Below are positions 42,866 through 52,618 of a DNA stretch of 64,000 nt, piece by piece (positions within the stretch are counted from its first letter, which is position 1; each line of letters opens with the position of its first letter). Under the pieces are notes generated by a model, which had not been told where the DNA came from, made no database searches, and was given only the letters and a program-made list of their open reading frames with translations. The stretch lies in the NCBI GenBank assembly GCA_004296455.1, contig AP018280.1, forward strand, positions 3,906,001 through 3,970,000. Reading direction: 5' to 3'. Source of the DNA: Calothrix sp. NIES-4101. GTDB lineage: Bacteria > Cyanobacteriota > Cyanobacteriia > Cyanobacteriales > Nostocaceae. The translations under genes and the position numbers were made by a program.

Positions 42866-44701
42866 ATGGAACATAACACAATAACTTTGACCGGATTGGG
42901 ACTGTCATTATTAGTCGCAGGTGGAGTTATCCTCTTTCCACAACAACACAGTATGTCGAATCCTCCAGCAAAACAACCTCCAATACCCACCGTCGTGTGG
43001 CAAAATGCTCGTTTACCCGATTGGGATCGAATTACTTTCTCGAATATGCCTGCAATTAGCGAACCTGGCTCATTTCAAGCACCTCAAAATGTTGTCGATA
43101 AACTTGGATATAACCCTTCTCGTAGTTGGAATACCGGACAGAAACCAGATTCATTTACTATGTTGGGTGATTTTCAAGATTCTTTCAAATTACAAACCTT
43201 TTCGTTGACTGATATTTCTCAAATTACTAATCTAGATTTAGAAACAAATAAATTGGATAGTTTTGGTGTGATTAAACTTCAAACCTTAGATAGTTTGGTC
43301 AAGGCTATCCCAGAGCTAAAGGATTTCCCTATCTCTCAAGTTAAACCAATTTTAGATTTACTATCTCAGAATTTATCGACATCTTTCGACGCAAATCAAA
43401 CCATTGAAAATTTTCTCAAGCAATCACCACATGTAGGTAAATTAAGCTTTGATGCGCTGAATTTAAAGTCCTATAATCTCGACTCAATCCCTAATTTAAT
43501 AGCTACTCCTGTGGCAAGTTTTGATAAATGGCAAGGTGTATATATTTCGGAAATCCCCAGACTCAATAAAGTCCCATTTTCTCAATTTCCCAATCCCATC
43601 AACCCAGTTGGTACAGAAGTTGGGATAGTTGATGTTGCTTTCGCGACTGACGAACAAAAACGAGATAAAACGATTTCTGGAAGCAACAAGGAAGGTTTTG
43701 CAGTACCCTGTGAAAAAGACTGCGCTCATACCGAATTATCGGGTTCCCCTGCGGTACACGGAAAAGCATGGATTAGCGGAAAGTACCAGTTAGTAAAGGG
43801 TGGAAGGGGGATTTTAGGTTCGGTTAATGCTGGGAAAGAACCGACGGGAAGAAATCTGTTTGGAGATGCTTTCAAAGTCGCGGTTTGGGATGTATCTGAA
43901 GTTGATGGAATGATTTCCCAATCGTTATTTTTCCGGGTTTGTATGCGGAATAATTTCGTCGATTTAGGATGCACCCCCTATTTTATCGGTCCGGTTCTGT
44001 TTATGACATACAGGGAGAAAGAGCCGATATTTTTAGGCAGGATTGATACCGATAAAAATTCTATTTCTAGTGCTACAGGGCTAAAAAGCAGTGGTTTTCG
44101 ATTCAATAATTCTCCGATTACTAGCAATAATGGTAATGATGCTGTTGCTAATTTAATCCCAGCATCAAAAGAGAATTGTAGAAATATGCATGTGTCTGGT
44201 ACAAATATTGATGCTCTGAGTTCGGCTTTGTCAAACACACAAAATAATTATAGTTTTGTCGGTAATTATGTATGCGATTCTTTCGGTAATTGTGGAAGAC
44301 AAATTGGAGCTATGCAATTCATATCCTCCAATCCTGATGTCCGGAAAATTATTGCAAGTAAAGCTGGTGGTCAAGAATTTTTATCAAAGCTAGATTCTGG
44401 AGAACAAATTACTGGTGAGGAAATGACCCAATATTTCTCTCCAGCCGAACAACAAAACTTAATTGAATCGCAAATGGAGAATTTACTATCCACAGCATCG
44501 CAACAAATTGACCCGGCTACAGGTAAAAACTTTACTGGAGAAAGATTAATTGAACGTGCAGCTCAAATGCAATTTGCAGGTACAAATATTACGATCAATT
44601 CCCAAGCTATTAGTCCTAGTGATACCAAGACAGTTAAAGAGTATGGAGAAAAAGCTAAAACAAAATACACTCAGAATTTAGAATCCATGAATTGTTTGTA
44701 A
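42866..44701 (+). CDS. Large T4SS-linked protein, possible peptidoglycan lytic domain
   Basis: A 611-aa protein beginning with one membrane helix (LTGLGLSLLVAGGVILFPQQ). The middle is unusual: ELKDFPISQVKPILDLLSQN repeats and a Cys-containing beta domain (FAVPCEKDCAHTELSGSPAV, VCMRNNFVDLGCTPYFIGP). The last 150 residues (YSFVGNYVCDSFGNCGRQIG, AMQFISSNPDVRKII) resemble lysozyme/transglycosylase-type segments, with GRxxGAMQF typical of muramidase cores. A cell-wall-opening role in transfer is plausible, but the family is not established. Confidence 0.5.
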   Translation: MEHNTITLTGLGLSLLVAGGVILFPQQHSMSNPPAKQPPIPTVVWQNARLPDWDRITFSNMPAISEPGSFQAPQNVVDKLGYNPSRSWNTGQKPDSFTMLGDFQDSFKLQTFSLTDISQITNLDLETNKLDSFGVIKLQTLDSLVKAIPELKDFPISQVKPILDLLSQNLSTSFDANQTIENFLKQSPHVGKLSFDALNLKSYNLDSIPNLIATPVASFDKWQGVYISEIPRLNKVPFSQFPNPINPVGTEVGIVDVAFATDEQKRDKTISGSNKEGFAVPCEKDCAHTELSGSPAVHGKAWISGKYQLVKGGRGILGSVNAGKEPTGRNLFGDAFKVAVWDVSEVDGMISQSLFFRVCMRNNFVDLGCTPYFIGPVLFMTYREKEPIFLGRIDTDKNSISSATGLKSSGFRFNNSPITSNNGNDAVANLIPASKENCRNMHVSGTNIDALSSALSNTQNNYSFVGNYVCDSFGNCGRQIGAMQFISSNPDVRKIIASKAGGQEFLSKLDSGEQITGEEMTQYFSPAEQQNLIESQMENLLSTASQQIDPATGKNFTGERLIERAAQMQFAGTNITINSQAISPSDTKTVKEYGEKAKTKYTQNLESMNCL

Positions 44702-44716
44702 TCTTATCTATCTACC

Positions 44717-45274
44717 ATGCTGAGAAATATAGGTAATATTCCAAGTATTAAGTTTGAAAAATATTGTTTAATATTCTTTATTTCAGTAATCGCTTTTTCG
44801 GTTTTATTTTTGATTACCTACCTATCTCCAAATAGTAAGCTTAAGCTAACTGGTTGGCAGAATGCGGAGAATTTAGCATCAAAGCCTTTATTAAAAACAG
44901 TATTATCTCAAAAATTAATTCGCAATCTTGATATTTCATCAATTAAAGTTTTAAAAATCCCATCTCGCTCTGCTGGAAATTTATATATTTTCGATTATCG
45001 CTCTTCCCAACTTTGTGGCGCTGGTGGATGCTTATACTCGGTTTATAACCAATCTGGAAATATACTCCTAGAATTTATTGCTAATCCTTACCTACCACCG
45101 AAGGAAAATTTAATTCAAGTAACTGATATCGATAATTCAGGATTTCCCTGTTTGATAATTACACAACCTACTGTAAAGGAAAATATAGTTTCTCGCACTC
45201 GATACTGTCATGGCAATGAGAAATATATACGTTTAAATCAAGCTTTAACAGAAGTTGGAAAAAATCCTCAATAA
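44717..45274 (+). CDS. Hypothetical single-pass protein in T4SS operon
   Basis: A 185-aa protein with one N-terminal helix (YCLIFFISVIAFSVLFLITY) and a soluble, probably periplasmic domain containing a CGAGGCLYSVYN turn and NLIQVTDIDNSGFPCLIITQ. Four cysteines suggest disulfides. No family recognised; conserved position between the lytic-like protein and VirD4 suggests a structural role. Confidence 0.6.
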   Translation: MLRNIGNIPSIKFEKYCLIFFISVIAFSVLFLITYLSPNSKLKLTGWQNAENLASKPLLKTVLSQKLIRNLDISSIKVLKIPSRSAGNLYIFDYRSSQLCGAGGCLYSVYNQSGNILLEFIANPYLPPKENLIQVTDIDNSGFPCLIITQPTVKENIVSRTRYCHGNEKYIRLNQALTEVGKNPQ

Positions 45275-45285
45275 AAAATAAATTT

Positions 45286-47100
45286 ATGTCGAATTACTCT
45301 CAAACTCAGTCAGCTAATTCCAATTTACAAATTGAGAGACTGCCGAATTTAATGAAGTCTCAATCTGGTTTGATGTTACTCACTTGTTTATGTGTAATCG
45401 CTCTCTCAAAATTATTCTCCGCAACCAACAGTAAAAACAAAGTTGCTACTAGCTATTGGGGTGGTCGCAAAGAAAAATTAAAAGCAGCACGTAAGGCTAA
45501 AACACAGATAGCAAAACCAACCCGAAACTCTGTCGCTTTGTATATTGGAACCCCTCATGATGTACAAATCAATATCGAAAATCAATGGTATCGATCCGGT
45601 TTTGTCAAAACTCAACCCAATAATTTACCTTCCTTATTTTCACAACGCTCAACTTTATATGTTCCCGATGCACAAAGGGGAATTGCGGTAATTGGAGCTG
45701 CTGGTTCGGGTAAAACGTTTTCAGTAATTGATCCGTTAATTCGTAGCACTTTTGACCAGGGATTCCCTATGTTGCTCTATGATTTTAAATTCCCAGCACA
45801 AACCAAACGTGCTGTCGCTTATGCGATAAAACGGGGATATACGGTCAAAATATTTGCACCAGGATTCCCTGAAAGCGAAACCTGCAATCCTCTGGATTTG
45901 CTACGGGATGAAGAGGATGCGATCGCTGCTGGACAAATTACCCAAGTTATCTCACGCAATTTCGATCGAGGTGGAAATTCCAGCAGTGATAAGTTTTTCG
46001 AGGAAGCAGGAGATTCGCTAGTTGAGGGGATTTTGCTTGTTACCAAAGCGATCGCAACTCTGACGGGAGAGGATAAATACTGTGATTTGATGATGGCACA
46101 GGCGATTTTATCATTACCAAATTTACCAGCGCGACTCGAATTAGCATCCAAAGAAAAGCTCAAAGTTTGGACATCGCGACCATTATCTCAGCTAATCAGC
46201 GTCAAGGATTCCGAGAAAACAGCCGCATCGATTATCGGAACCGCGCAACGCATGTTTCAACGTTTTCTCAAGCGGGATTTTGTTGGTGCATTTTGCGGGA
46301 AAACGACGCTACCACTTGATTTGGATGGGAAACAATTGATAATTTTTGGGTTAGACAGGAATAACCGCGATATAGTTAGTCCCTTGCTTGCAGCGATTTT
46401 ACACGCGATTGTGACACGAAATATCACCCGTACTGTACCCCGAAAAGACCCTCTGATTGTTGCGCTGGACGAATTACCGACGTTCTATTTACCAGCACTC
46501 GTCAATTGGTTGAATGAAGGACGGGAAGATGGATTCGTTGGAATTTTGGGGTATCAAAACATCGCTCAATTAGAGAAAGTGTACGGAAAAGAAGTCGCAC
46601 GAGCAATCTTGGGTGGGACTGCGACTAAATTTATCTTTAACCCTCAAGATACAGAATCAGCAAAGCTTTTCAGCGACTACTTGGGAGAGATGGAGATTAA
46701 ATTCAATTCCAAATCGCGAAGTACAGGGAAAGGTGGAGATTCCCGCAGTAGTAACGAACACCATCAGAAGCGACATTTATTAGAACCTGCACAATTCGCC
46801 AAAATGGGAACGGGGAGAGCGGTGGTTATCAATCCAGCTTACACCCGTGGGACGGAAGCTTATGTTCCTTTACTGCAAGCGATGAAAGTCCCGAAATCCG
46901 ATATCGAAGAGATGAATTGGTCGGAAAGTAAGTGGGATTTTATTCGAGAAAAATTGATTGAAAGTAATGGAATTCAAATTAGCGATAAGGAGCGCTCACA
47001 ACAGTTTTTAGAAAGGAGAGAATTAGCCGAACATTTATTCCCAATGCCAGATGATAAGGACAATATATTATCACCAGAAGACTTGAGAAGTGTATTTTAG
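45286..47100 (+). CDS. virD4: VirD4/TraG-like type IV coupling protein
   Basis: A 604-aa coupling ATPase that brings the relaxase-DNA complex to the T4SS. A membrane anchor (GLMLLTCLCVIALSKLF) precedes Walker A GAAGSGKTFSVID (about 137-149), MLLYDFKFPAQTK, Walker B LIVALDELPTFYLPALV and LGGTATKFIFNPQDTESAKL. The RGIAVIGAAGSGK and TCNPLDLL motifs are typical of TraG/TraD. It ends with an acidic/charged tail. Intact. Confidence 0.9.
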   Translation: MSNYSQTQSANSNLQIERLPNLMKSQSGLMLLTCLCVIALSKLFSATNSKNKVATSYWGGRKEKLKAARKAKTQIAKPTRNSVALYIGTPHDVQINIENQWYRSGFVKTQPNNLPSLFSQRSTLYVPDAQRGIAVIGAAGSGKTFSVIDPLIRSTFDQGFPMLLYDFKFPAQTKRAVAYAIKRGYTVKIFAPGFPESETCNPLDLLRDEEDAIAAGQITQVISRNFDRGGNSSSDKFFEEAGDSLVEGILLVTKAIATLTGEDKYCDLMMAQAILSLPNLPARLELASKEKLKVWTSRPLSQLISVKDSEKTAASIIGTAQRMFQRFLKRDFVGAFCGKTTLPLDLDGKQLIIFGLDRNNRDIVSPLLAAILHAIVTRNITRTVPRKDPLIVALDELPTFYLPALVNWLNEGREDGFVGILGYQNIAQLEKVYGKEVARAILGGTATKFIFNPQDTESAKLFSDYLGEMEIKFNSKSRSTGKGGDSRSSNEHHQKRHLLEPAQFAKMGTGRAVVINPAYTRGTEAYVPLLQAMKVPKSDIEEMNWSESKWDFIREKLIESNGIQISDKERSQQFLERRELAEHLFPMPDDKDNILSPEDLRSVF

Positions 47101-47109
47101 AAACTAGTT

Positions 47110-47439
47110 ATGCAAACTATTAAATTGAATTTAAGTTCCAAAACATCATTATTATTGTCGCAGTATCCAGAATGGGTAGAAAGAATTGATCGAGCTATTA
47201 ATCAAGAACTTTTCACAATAGACTATTCTCCCCAGGTTGTTGAAGTATTCGACCAATATGGATTACTAGCTGGGAGAGTAAATAGCTGTTTTTCATACGA
47301 ATCGACACGCGAGCCCGAACAAGAAAGTGATTTTATTGCTTGGTTGCTAGATGGGGAATTAGCTTTATTTTATGTTGGCTCGGAGTTGGTAATTAATCGT
47401 CTACAAATTTTAGCTACAGTATTTGGGGAGCTATTATAA
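47110..47439 (+). CDS. Hypothetical small protein of the transfer operon
   Basis: A 109-aa protein, acidic, soluble, starting IKLNLSSKTSLLLSQYPEWV. No motif recognised. The stop codon (TAA, 47437-47439) overlaps the ATG of the next gene, so the two are translationally coupled. Confidence 0.65.
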   Translation: MQTIKLNLSSKTSLLLSQYPEWVERIDRAINQELFTIDYSPQVVEVFDQYGLLAGRVNSCFSYESTREPEQESDFIAWLLDGELALFYVGSELVINRLQILATVFGELL

Positions 47440-48806
47440 TGCCAGATATATTTGTGGTTAATACTAGCGATGCTAATTCGATGCAGCAACGTTATGAACA
47501 AGTAATTGAAATGTTGCTGCAAGCATTATTGGATGCAAAGCAAGATAATACAAAAGAAGGGTTGAAAATATTTGATGGAAATGAATTGGTGTACGGACGA
47601 GACAACAATCAATTTCGCGATAAAATATCTGGTTTATCTGGTCAATTACTAAATCCTCAACTGATTAGTCAATTACAAAAATTACGCTCTACACCGGTTG
47701 GAAAAATTGTTGAGGATGCAATTAATAAGCGAGTTGAATTGGATGGAAAAGTAGTTTTACAGTCAGATGAAAATGGAAAAGTAATTGTCAATCGATTATT
47801 ACAAAAGGATAGGGATATCGGTCGAGAAAATGTAGATGAATTTAAAAGTACTGATCGTCATCAAAAATTAGAAGAAGTTATTTATCCAGAACTCTCACTG
47901 ACAGAAAATAATTTAACTGACAGTACAAAAGCTAAAATTCCAGGTACAAAAAGAGTTGTTGAATCATTAGAGACCTTAGAAGATAACCCTTTAAAAACCT
48001 TGTTAAATGCTGAAATAAATCAACTACGATCCGAAATAAAGGCATTACAGCAAGAACAAAATTTATATCAAGAATTAATTCAACAAAGATTACAGCAACC
48101 CCAAAATACATCGTGGTGGCAAGAATTAAAAAACAAAGCTTCGATTGTTATAACTAGCTTTACTTCTGCTGCAAAAGTAGGAATCGACGAATATCAGAAT
48201 AATTCAACACAGTATCAATTTGCAGCATCTATTAAGAACTTATTCCACCAGCAAACACAACCGGGTGAAACCCATTACCAAACCGATAATTACCAAATTT
48301 CTCGTAGTGGTTCGCTCTACGAAATTAAAGAGTCGGCAACAAACAAGCAAATAATGCAGTTTCAAGCGACTCCTTTAGGGTTAAAAGTTGAGAGAAGTAA
48401 TCTAGAAAGAAATCATATCAAAGATTTTACAGCATTACAAACTTCGCTACATAAAAATCACACAGTTCCTAATTCTTTTGCTCCAGTAGGAAGACAAGAG
48501 GCTGAATATTTTGCTCGTGTTGAGAGGGTTAGTAATGCACTTACTGAATATGCGATCGCACAACAAAGAGAAGTCACTATCGATGGTGCTTTTTCCTATA
48601 AATGGCAAGCAAATCCTAATGGTGATGTACAGATTGAAGCCAAAGATGGAAGAGGTAATTTACTAGAAAAAACAGGAGGAAATATCAAAAGCATTATGAG
48701 CGATCGCGATTTAATTTACTTCGAGCAAATCCTACCTAAATTACAAACAAGCACAAAGAAAGTAGCCGTAAATTCTCTCAAATCGAACAATCATCAAGAA
48801 AGGTAA
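47439..48806 (+). CDS. Hypothetical coiled-coil transfer protein
   Basis: A 455-aa protein with a helical N-terminal half (YEQVIEMLLQALLDAKQDN, QLISQLQKLRSTPVGKIVED), a coiled coil (LNAEINQLRSEIKALQQEQN) and a C-terminal domain containing YQTDNYQISRSGSLYEIKES and FSYKWQANPNGDVQIEAKD. This C-terminal layout resembles accessory domains of cyanobacterial conjugation/relaxosome proteins, but no function is assigned. Coupled to 47110-47439. Confidence 0.6.
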   Translation: MPDIFVVNTSDANSMQQRYEQVIEMLLQALLDAKQDNTKEGLKIFDGNELVYGRDNNQFRDKISGLSGQLLNPQLISQLQKLRSTPVGKIVEDAINKRVELDGKVVLQSDENGKVIVNRLLQKDRDIGRENVDEFKSTDRHQKLEEVIYPELSLTENNLTDSTKAKIPGTKRVVESLETLEDNPLKTLLNAEINQLRSEIKALQQEQNLYQELIQQRLQQPQNTSWWQELKNKASIVITSFTSAAKVGIDEYQNNSTQYQFAASIKNLFHQQTQPGETHYQTDNYQISRSGSLYEIKESATNKQIMQFQATPLGLKVERSNLERNHIKDFTALQTSLHKNHTVPNSFAPVGRQEAEYFARVERVSNALTEYAIAQQREVTIDGAFSYKWQANPNGDVQIEAKDGRGNLLEKTGGNIKSIMSDRDLIYFEQILPKLQTSTKKVAVNSLKSNNHQER

Positions 48807-48814
48807 TTAAATCT

Positions 48815-50572
48815 ATGAAAATACTATCAGATTTAAACTTGTTAATGGATTCTGGTGTGCCAATTATCTGTATAAATACTCAAATCCAAGAACGAATGAA
48901 TTTGCTAGGAAAAATCTATGTTGAATGTACTGCTCGCAAAGACATTCCAGTATATTTATGGACTGCGGGGTGGGGATGCTTGAAGTTAATTCGATTTGGG
49001 TCGAGTCGTCAAATTGATTATATTAATATAAATACTCAATTTCAAACCTTATTTACCAAAGAAAGGCAGAGGGCAGGAGGCAGGAGGCAGAAAGTTTTAG
49101 AAAATAATTCTTCCTTCTGCCTTCATGGTTTAGAGCAACGAAATTTATGTATGGGGATTACCTCCTGCCTCTCCGCAGTCGCTACAACGGGGGGAACCCC
49201 CGCAACGCGCTGCTCTCTGCCTACGTCCTCCTGCCTCCTTAAGAGCTTAGAATATCTACTCGATTCCCAAGAACCTGGAGTTTTCTTATTTGAAAATTTA
49301 CTATCTGTAAATAACATAGATACTTACAAAATCGCGTCTCATCTCACTAATATTTATTTTGAATTAAGGAGCAACACCACTAAGAAACACCTGATTATTA
49401 TTTCAAGTGATAATACACAGGTACCCGACAGTTTAAATCGTTTAATTCCTTCTCTCACCATGACATTGCCAAATCATGGCGATATTTCTGATATTCTTGA
49501 TGACGTTTTACATGCATATTCAGAGTTTTACGATTCTGATAACTCTATCTTAGTTAATGCTGGAAGCGGTTTAACTCAAGAAGAAATTCGCTTGGGTTTA
49601 ATGCTAGCATTGAATTCTTGTAATATTCCAACAATCGATATCCTAGCTACAAGTTTACTTCAATATAAAATCAACCGTTTTCGTACTTTCAATCTCAACT
49701 TTATTGCTAAATCAAATACTCCCGATTTTGGTGGTTTGGATTTGCTTAGAAAGTATATTGAGAATGTAAAATACGACTTTTTACCCCAAGCGCGGGATGC
49801 AAATATTCCCCTTCCCAAAGGTTGTTTATTAGTCGGACCACCGGGAACGGGAAAAACTTTGGCTGCGAGTGCGATCGCCAGCATATTAACTTTCCCTCTC
49901 ATTAGCGTTGATACCGCAGCAGTTGTCGCAGGTGGTGCAATTTATCTCAAGCAATTACTCGAACGGGTGGAAGCTTGCGCTCCGGCAGTTTTATACTTTG
50001 ACGAATTAGACAAGCTTTTTACTGCATCCAATGAGTCGGGGGAGGATATTACTTCCCGACAAATTTTAGGCACATTATTAACTTGGTTGCAGGATAAAAC
50101 GAGTATGGTATTCGTCGTTGCAACATTAAATCGACTTGATGCGTTACCACCGGAATTAACGAGGGTAGGGAGATTCGATGAGATATTTTATGTTGGATTT
50201 CCCCAAGCTCACGAGCGCAAGCAAATTTTGATGCTGCATTTGGCTCGATTTGATGAGCGTTATAAAAATGACGATGTGCTGACAACAAAGGAATGGCGGA
50301 TAATTCTCAATCAAACTGTTAATTGTACTGGCGCGGAGTTAGCACAGATTGTTGAGAAAGCAGTGCGTGCTTTGTTTTATCAAGGTAGAGAAATGGAAAT
50401 TGGATTGCAGGAATTGCTGGAGCAACGGGAAATGATGGTTCCTTTGTATATGCGGGATACAGATAGGATATTGGCGATCGAGAATCGTGCTAAATATATT
50501 TGTCAACCTGCATCAAGTACCGATACATCGGAATTTGCACCTGTGATTACTTCCTTTTGGGGTGAGAAATAA
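48815..50572 (+). CDS. AAA ATPase (Ycf46/FtsH-like) with in-frame repeat insertion
   Basis: A 585-aa protein. The C-terminal AAA module has Walker A LLVGPPGTGKTLAAS (about 340-354), Walker B VLYFDELDKLF, VVATLNRLDALPPELTRVGR and the R finger region, as in Ycf46. The N-terminal domain (MKILSDLNLLMDSGVPIICI ... YLWTAGWGC) also resembles Ycf46. Between residues about 83 and 142 lies repeat-derived sequence (ERQRAGGRRQKVLE ... TTGGTPATRCSLPTSSCLL) without stops; after it Ycf46-like sequence resumes (LEYLLDSQEPGVFLFENL). Last gene of the transfer operon. A role in remodelling T4SS subunits is only a guess. Confidence 0.82.
   Translation: MKILSDLNLLMDSGVPIICINTQIQERMNLLGKIYVECTARKDIPVYLWTAGWGCLKLIRFGSSRQIDYININTQFQTLFTKERQRAGGRRQKVLENNSSFCLHGLEQRNLCMGITSCLSAVATTGGTPATRCSLPTSSCLLKSLEYLLDSQEPGVFLFENLLSVNNIDTYKIASHLTNIYFELRSNTTKKHLIIISSDNTQVPDSLNRLIPSLTMTLPNHGDISDILDDVLHAYSEFYDSDNSILVNAGSGLTQEEIRLGLMLALNSCNIPTIDILATSLLQYKINRFRTFNLNFIAKSNTPDFGGLDLLRKYIENVKYDFLPQARDANIPLPKGCLLVGPPGTGKTLAASAIASILTFPLISVDTAAVVAGGAIYLKQLLERVEACAPAVLYFDELDKLFTASNESGEDITSRQILGTLLTWLQDKTSMVFVVATLNRLDALPPELTRVGRFDEIFYVGFPQAHERKQILMLHLARFDERYKNDDVLTTKEWRIILNQTVNCTGAELAQIVEKAVRALFYQGREMEIGLQELLEQREMMVPLYMRDTDRILAIENRAKYICQPASSTDTSEFAPVITSFWGEK
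49063..49242. repeat. GGCAGGA repeat block inserted in frame in the AAA ATPase gene
   Basis: gaaaggcagagggcaggagg and caggaggcagaaag (49061-49094), an inverted ccttctgcc at 49113, then cctcctgcctctccgcagtc, the palindrome ggggggaacccccgc (49190-49204) and cctcctgcctcctt (49227-49240). Together 60 codons, all open. The same units flank the S23 gene and the relaxase gene. Confidence 0.85.
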
Positions 50573-50588
50573 ATTGCAGCCAATTTTA

Positions 50589-51485
50589 CTAACTTTCGCT
50601 ACGTTTTATTAATCGCGGATAGATAATATCAAAAATCAAAACAATTGCTGCGTGAATTGGCATCACAACCAATAGCAATATTAATAACCGCACCACACCC
50701 ATAATTATTTCAGCGAACGCGGGTTTTGGGGTCAGCCAATCAAAAGCAGAATCTAAAAATTCAACCACCTGTTCCTTCCCATCCACACATAACCAAGGAC
50801 TGTGAGCAATAATTGCATGTTCGGCTTCCCAAGTGCGAACTGTATGCAGCGCATCTCGCAAAAACTGGCGATCGAAAATATGGGCAGATTGTACTCCCAG
50901 GGGTGTACGTCGGTACATTTGATTCCAACTAGTAGTAACGCGAGCAATCGGTGACAAAATTGCCGGGTCAAAATCCATAATAAAATCGGTAAAAATCACC
51001 GTGCGGGATTGGCAGTGGAAAAACACAACCTCATCAATCCAACCATTTCCCGATCCAAAAATGCACCAATCAATTTGCCCAACCCAGTCGGGTTCGGACA
51101 TATCCGTTGAGAATGTTTTATCGAAGCTTAAATCTTTGCGTTTTGGTGCTAATCGTGGTGATGCGTAGATTTTTGCTTGCGGATAAGCTTGTTGCCAATC
51201 TCCCAGGAAAAGATGATGCAAATGGTTGGGAGAAACCAAATATTTGACGGTTCCCAAAGGATCGATATCTTTACGAATCGCTGGAGTCAAACAAATGGGA
51301 GACAGAATAAATAGGCTACCATCGTCAAGACGAATAACAACAGCACGATGGGGGTAAGGGTAACGAGGTTGGATTGGGGGACGGTAGTAAACATATCCTG
51401 TTGCCTCGATCGTCCAAATATTTTCGGCAATCTGAATTAAACCGCTTTCTGGTTTTGTGGGAACTGGGCGAAAACTTTGCACCAT
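50589..51485 (-). CDS. DUF4336 metallo-beta-lactamase-fold-like protein
   Basis: A 298-aa protein: ENIWTIEATGYVYYRPPIQP, RAVVIRLDDGSLFILSPICL, VKYLVSPNHLHHLFLGDWQQ, YASPRLAPKRKDL, VVFFHCQSRTVIFTDFI, then a C-terminal hydrophobic helix (GVVRLLILLLVVMPIHAAIV). The strand-turn order resembles metallo-beta-lactamase folds, and NHLHH is at the metal site position, consistent with DUF4336. It is opposite to the transfer operon and may be cargo. No substrate known. Confidence 0.82.
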   Translation of the reverse strand: MVQSFRPVPTKPESGLIQIAENIWTIEATGYVYYRPPIQPRYPYPHRAVVIRLDDGSLFILSPICLTPAIRKDIDPLGTVKYLVSPNHLHHLFLGDWQQAYPQAKIYASPRLAPKRKDLSFDKTFSTDMSEPDWVGQIDWCIFGSGNGWIDEVVFFHCQSRTVIFTDFIMDFDPAILSPIARVTTSWNQMYRRTPLGVQSAHIFDRQFLRDALHTVRTWEAEHAIIAHSPWLCVDGKEQVVEFLDSAFDWLTPKPAFAEIIMGVVRLLILLLVVMPIHAAIVLIFDIIYPRLIKRSES

Positions 51486-51541
51486 AGAGCATTTCTATTT
51501 GTGACTAAATTATATTATTACCTTTTGGGAGATGAGAATTA

Positions 51542-52378
51542 TCACGCGAGATTATTCTCATACCCTAATTTATTAACCACACGAACAGCAATATTTTCCT
51601 GAGCGCAAGCCCTCAATAAAAAAATGGCTTTACGATTTTTATGACAAGCAAAATACTCCCATAACAACAACCAATCAGCACAACCCAAAGTATAGACAAG
51701 TTTGAAAACTTTATCTGTAAGTACCTGGCAAGCAACAACTTGCTGAGACAACTTCAATCTTTCAAAAAGCCGCCCTCGCTTATTTGAATTATCTGTCAAC
51801 CAAGCCGGATTAGAACCAATACAACTCATGCCTGCTTCAATGCTAATTCGACATTCTCCCGAAGCAAAAACCAACACCTCTAGCTCAATGTCATTATCGA
51901 ATTCAAGTTGAATCGATTTTGCAGAAGTCAAAAACGAGTTACTATGAAAAAAGTAAGAATTGGGAGCGACAGATTCAATGGTTGGTGGTATTAACAAATC
52001 AAAAATAAAATCTTCCCATTGACAATGTGTCAGGGCAAATCGATGGAAGGATAACCGACCATTATTGAGCAATTGACGTAAATAAAAAGCCAGAGTGGGT
52101 AAAGTATAACTTTTAATTACTTTCCCATTAGGAATCCGAACAAAAACTCCCTGTAAATGATTTTTGAGAAGAAACTTTTGCACATCTTGCTTTGATTGAT
52201 AAACCACCTTAGCTAATTGTCGCTCGCTCATTACAAGCACACCATTCGGTAGCTTATAAGCTGGCAAGAAAATTTTCCTCCAAGTGAATTTTGATAGCAC
52301 GACCTGGGGATAAATATCATCACTATGGAATGAAATATTTAGGTGGCATTGACTGATTAAATTGGCGATTGAAGTCAT
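51542..52378 (-). CDS. Hypothetical protein next to the relaxase
   Basis: A 278-aa protein with FTWRKIFLPAYKLPNGVLVM and MSERQLAKVVYQSKQDVQKF at the start and CQVLTDKVFKLVYTLGCADW near the end. The segment LPTLAFYLRQLLNNGRLSFH recalls short regions of cyanobacterial mobile-element regulators. No family is recognised. It is transcribed in the same direction as the relaxase, from which it is separated by repeat-rich DNA. Confidence 0.6.
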   Translation of the reverse strand: MTSIANLISQCHLNISFHSDDIYPQVVLSKFTWRKIFLPAYKLPNGVLVMSERQLAKVVYQSKQDVQKFLLKNHLQGVFVRIPNGKVIKSYTLPTLAFYLRQLLNNGRLSFHRFALTHCQWEDFIFDLLIPPTIESVAPNSYFFHSNSFLTSAKSIQLEFDNDIELEVLVFASGECRISIEAGMSCIGSNPAWLTDNSNKRGRLFERLKLSQQVVACQVLTDKVFKLVYTLGCADWLLLWEYFACHKNRKAIFLLRACAQENIAVRVVNKLGYENNLA

Positions 52379-52618
52379 GAAAATTATACTTTTAGAGGCA
52401 GGAGGTAAGAGATAATCCTAAATAATAATGCAAGCAAGCTTAGACGCATTTAAACGACATATTTGGACATATTAAAATCTTGCAGTAAAGCTGCCGCAAT
52501 TACGAACTAAGTACGTTTTAGCTTAACTCTTTTGACCGAAGAGAAAGGAATTCTGTTCGCTCTTTTCTTCTGCCTTCTGCCTCCTGCCTTCTGCCTTTCT
52601 TCGGTCATTTGTCTGCGC
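52379..52618. repeat. Gap with inverted GGCAGGA blocks
   Basis: aggcaggaggtaagag at 52395-52410 faces ctgccttctgcctcctgcct at 52570-52589, enclosing about 160 bp of unrecognised DNA. Inverted blocks of the same heptamer also enclose the S23 gene, which suggests that similar modules have been lost or gained here. Confidence 0.7.
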
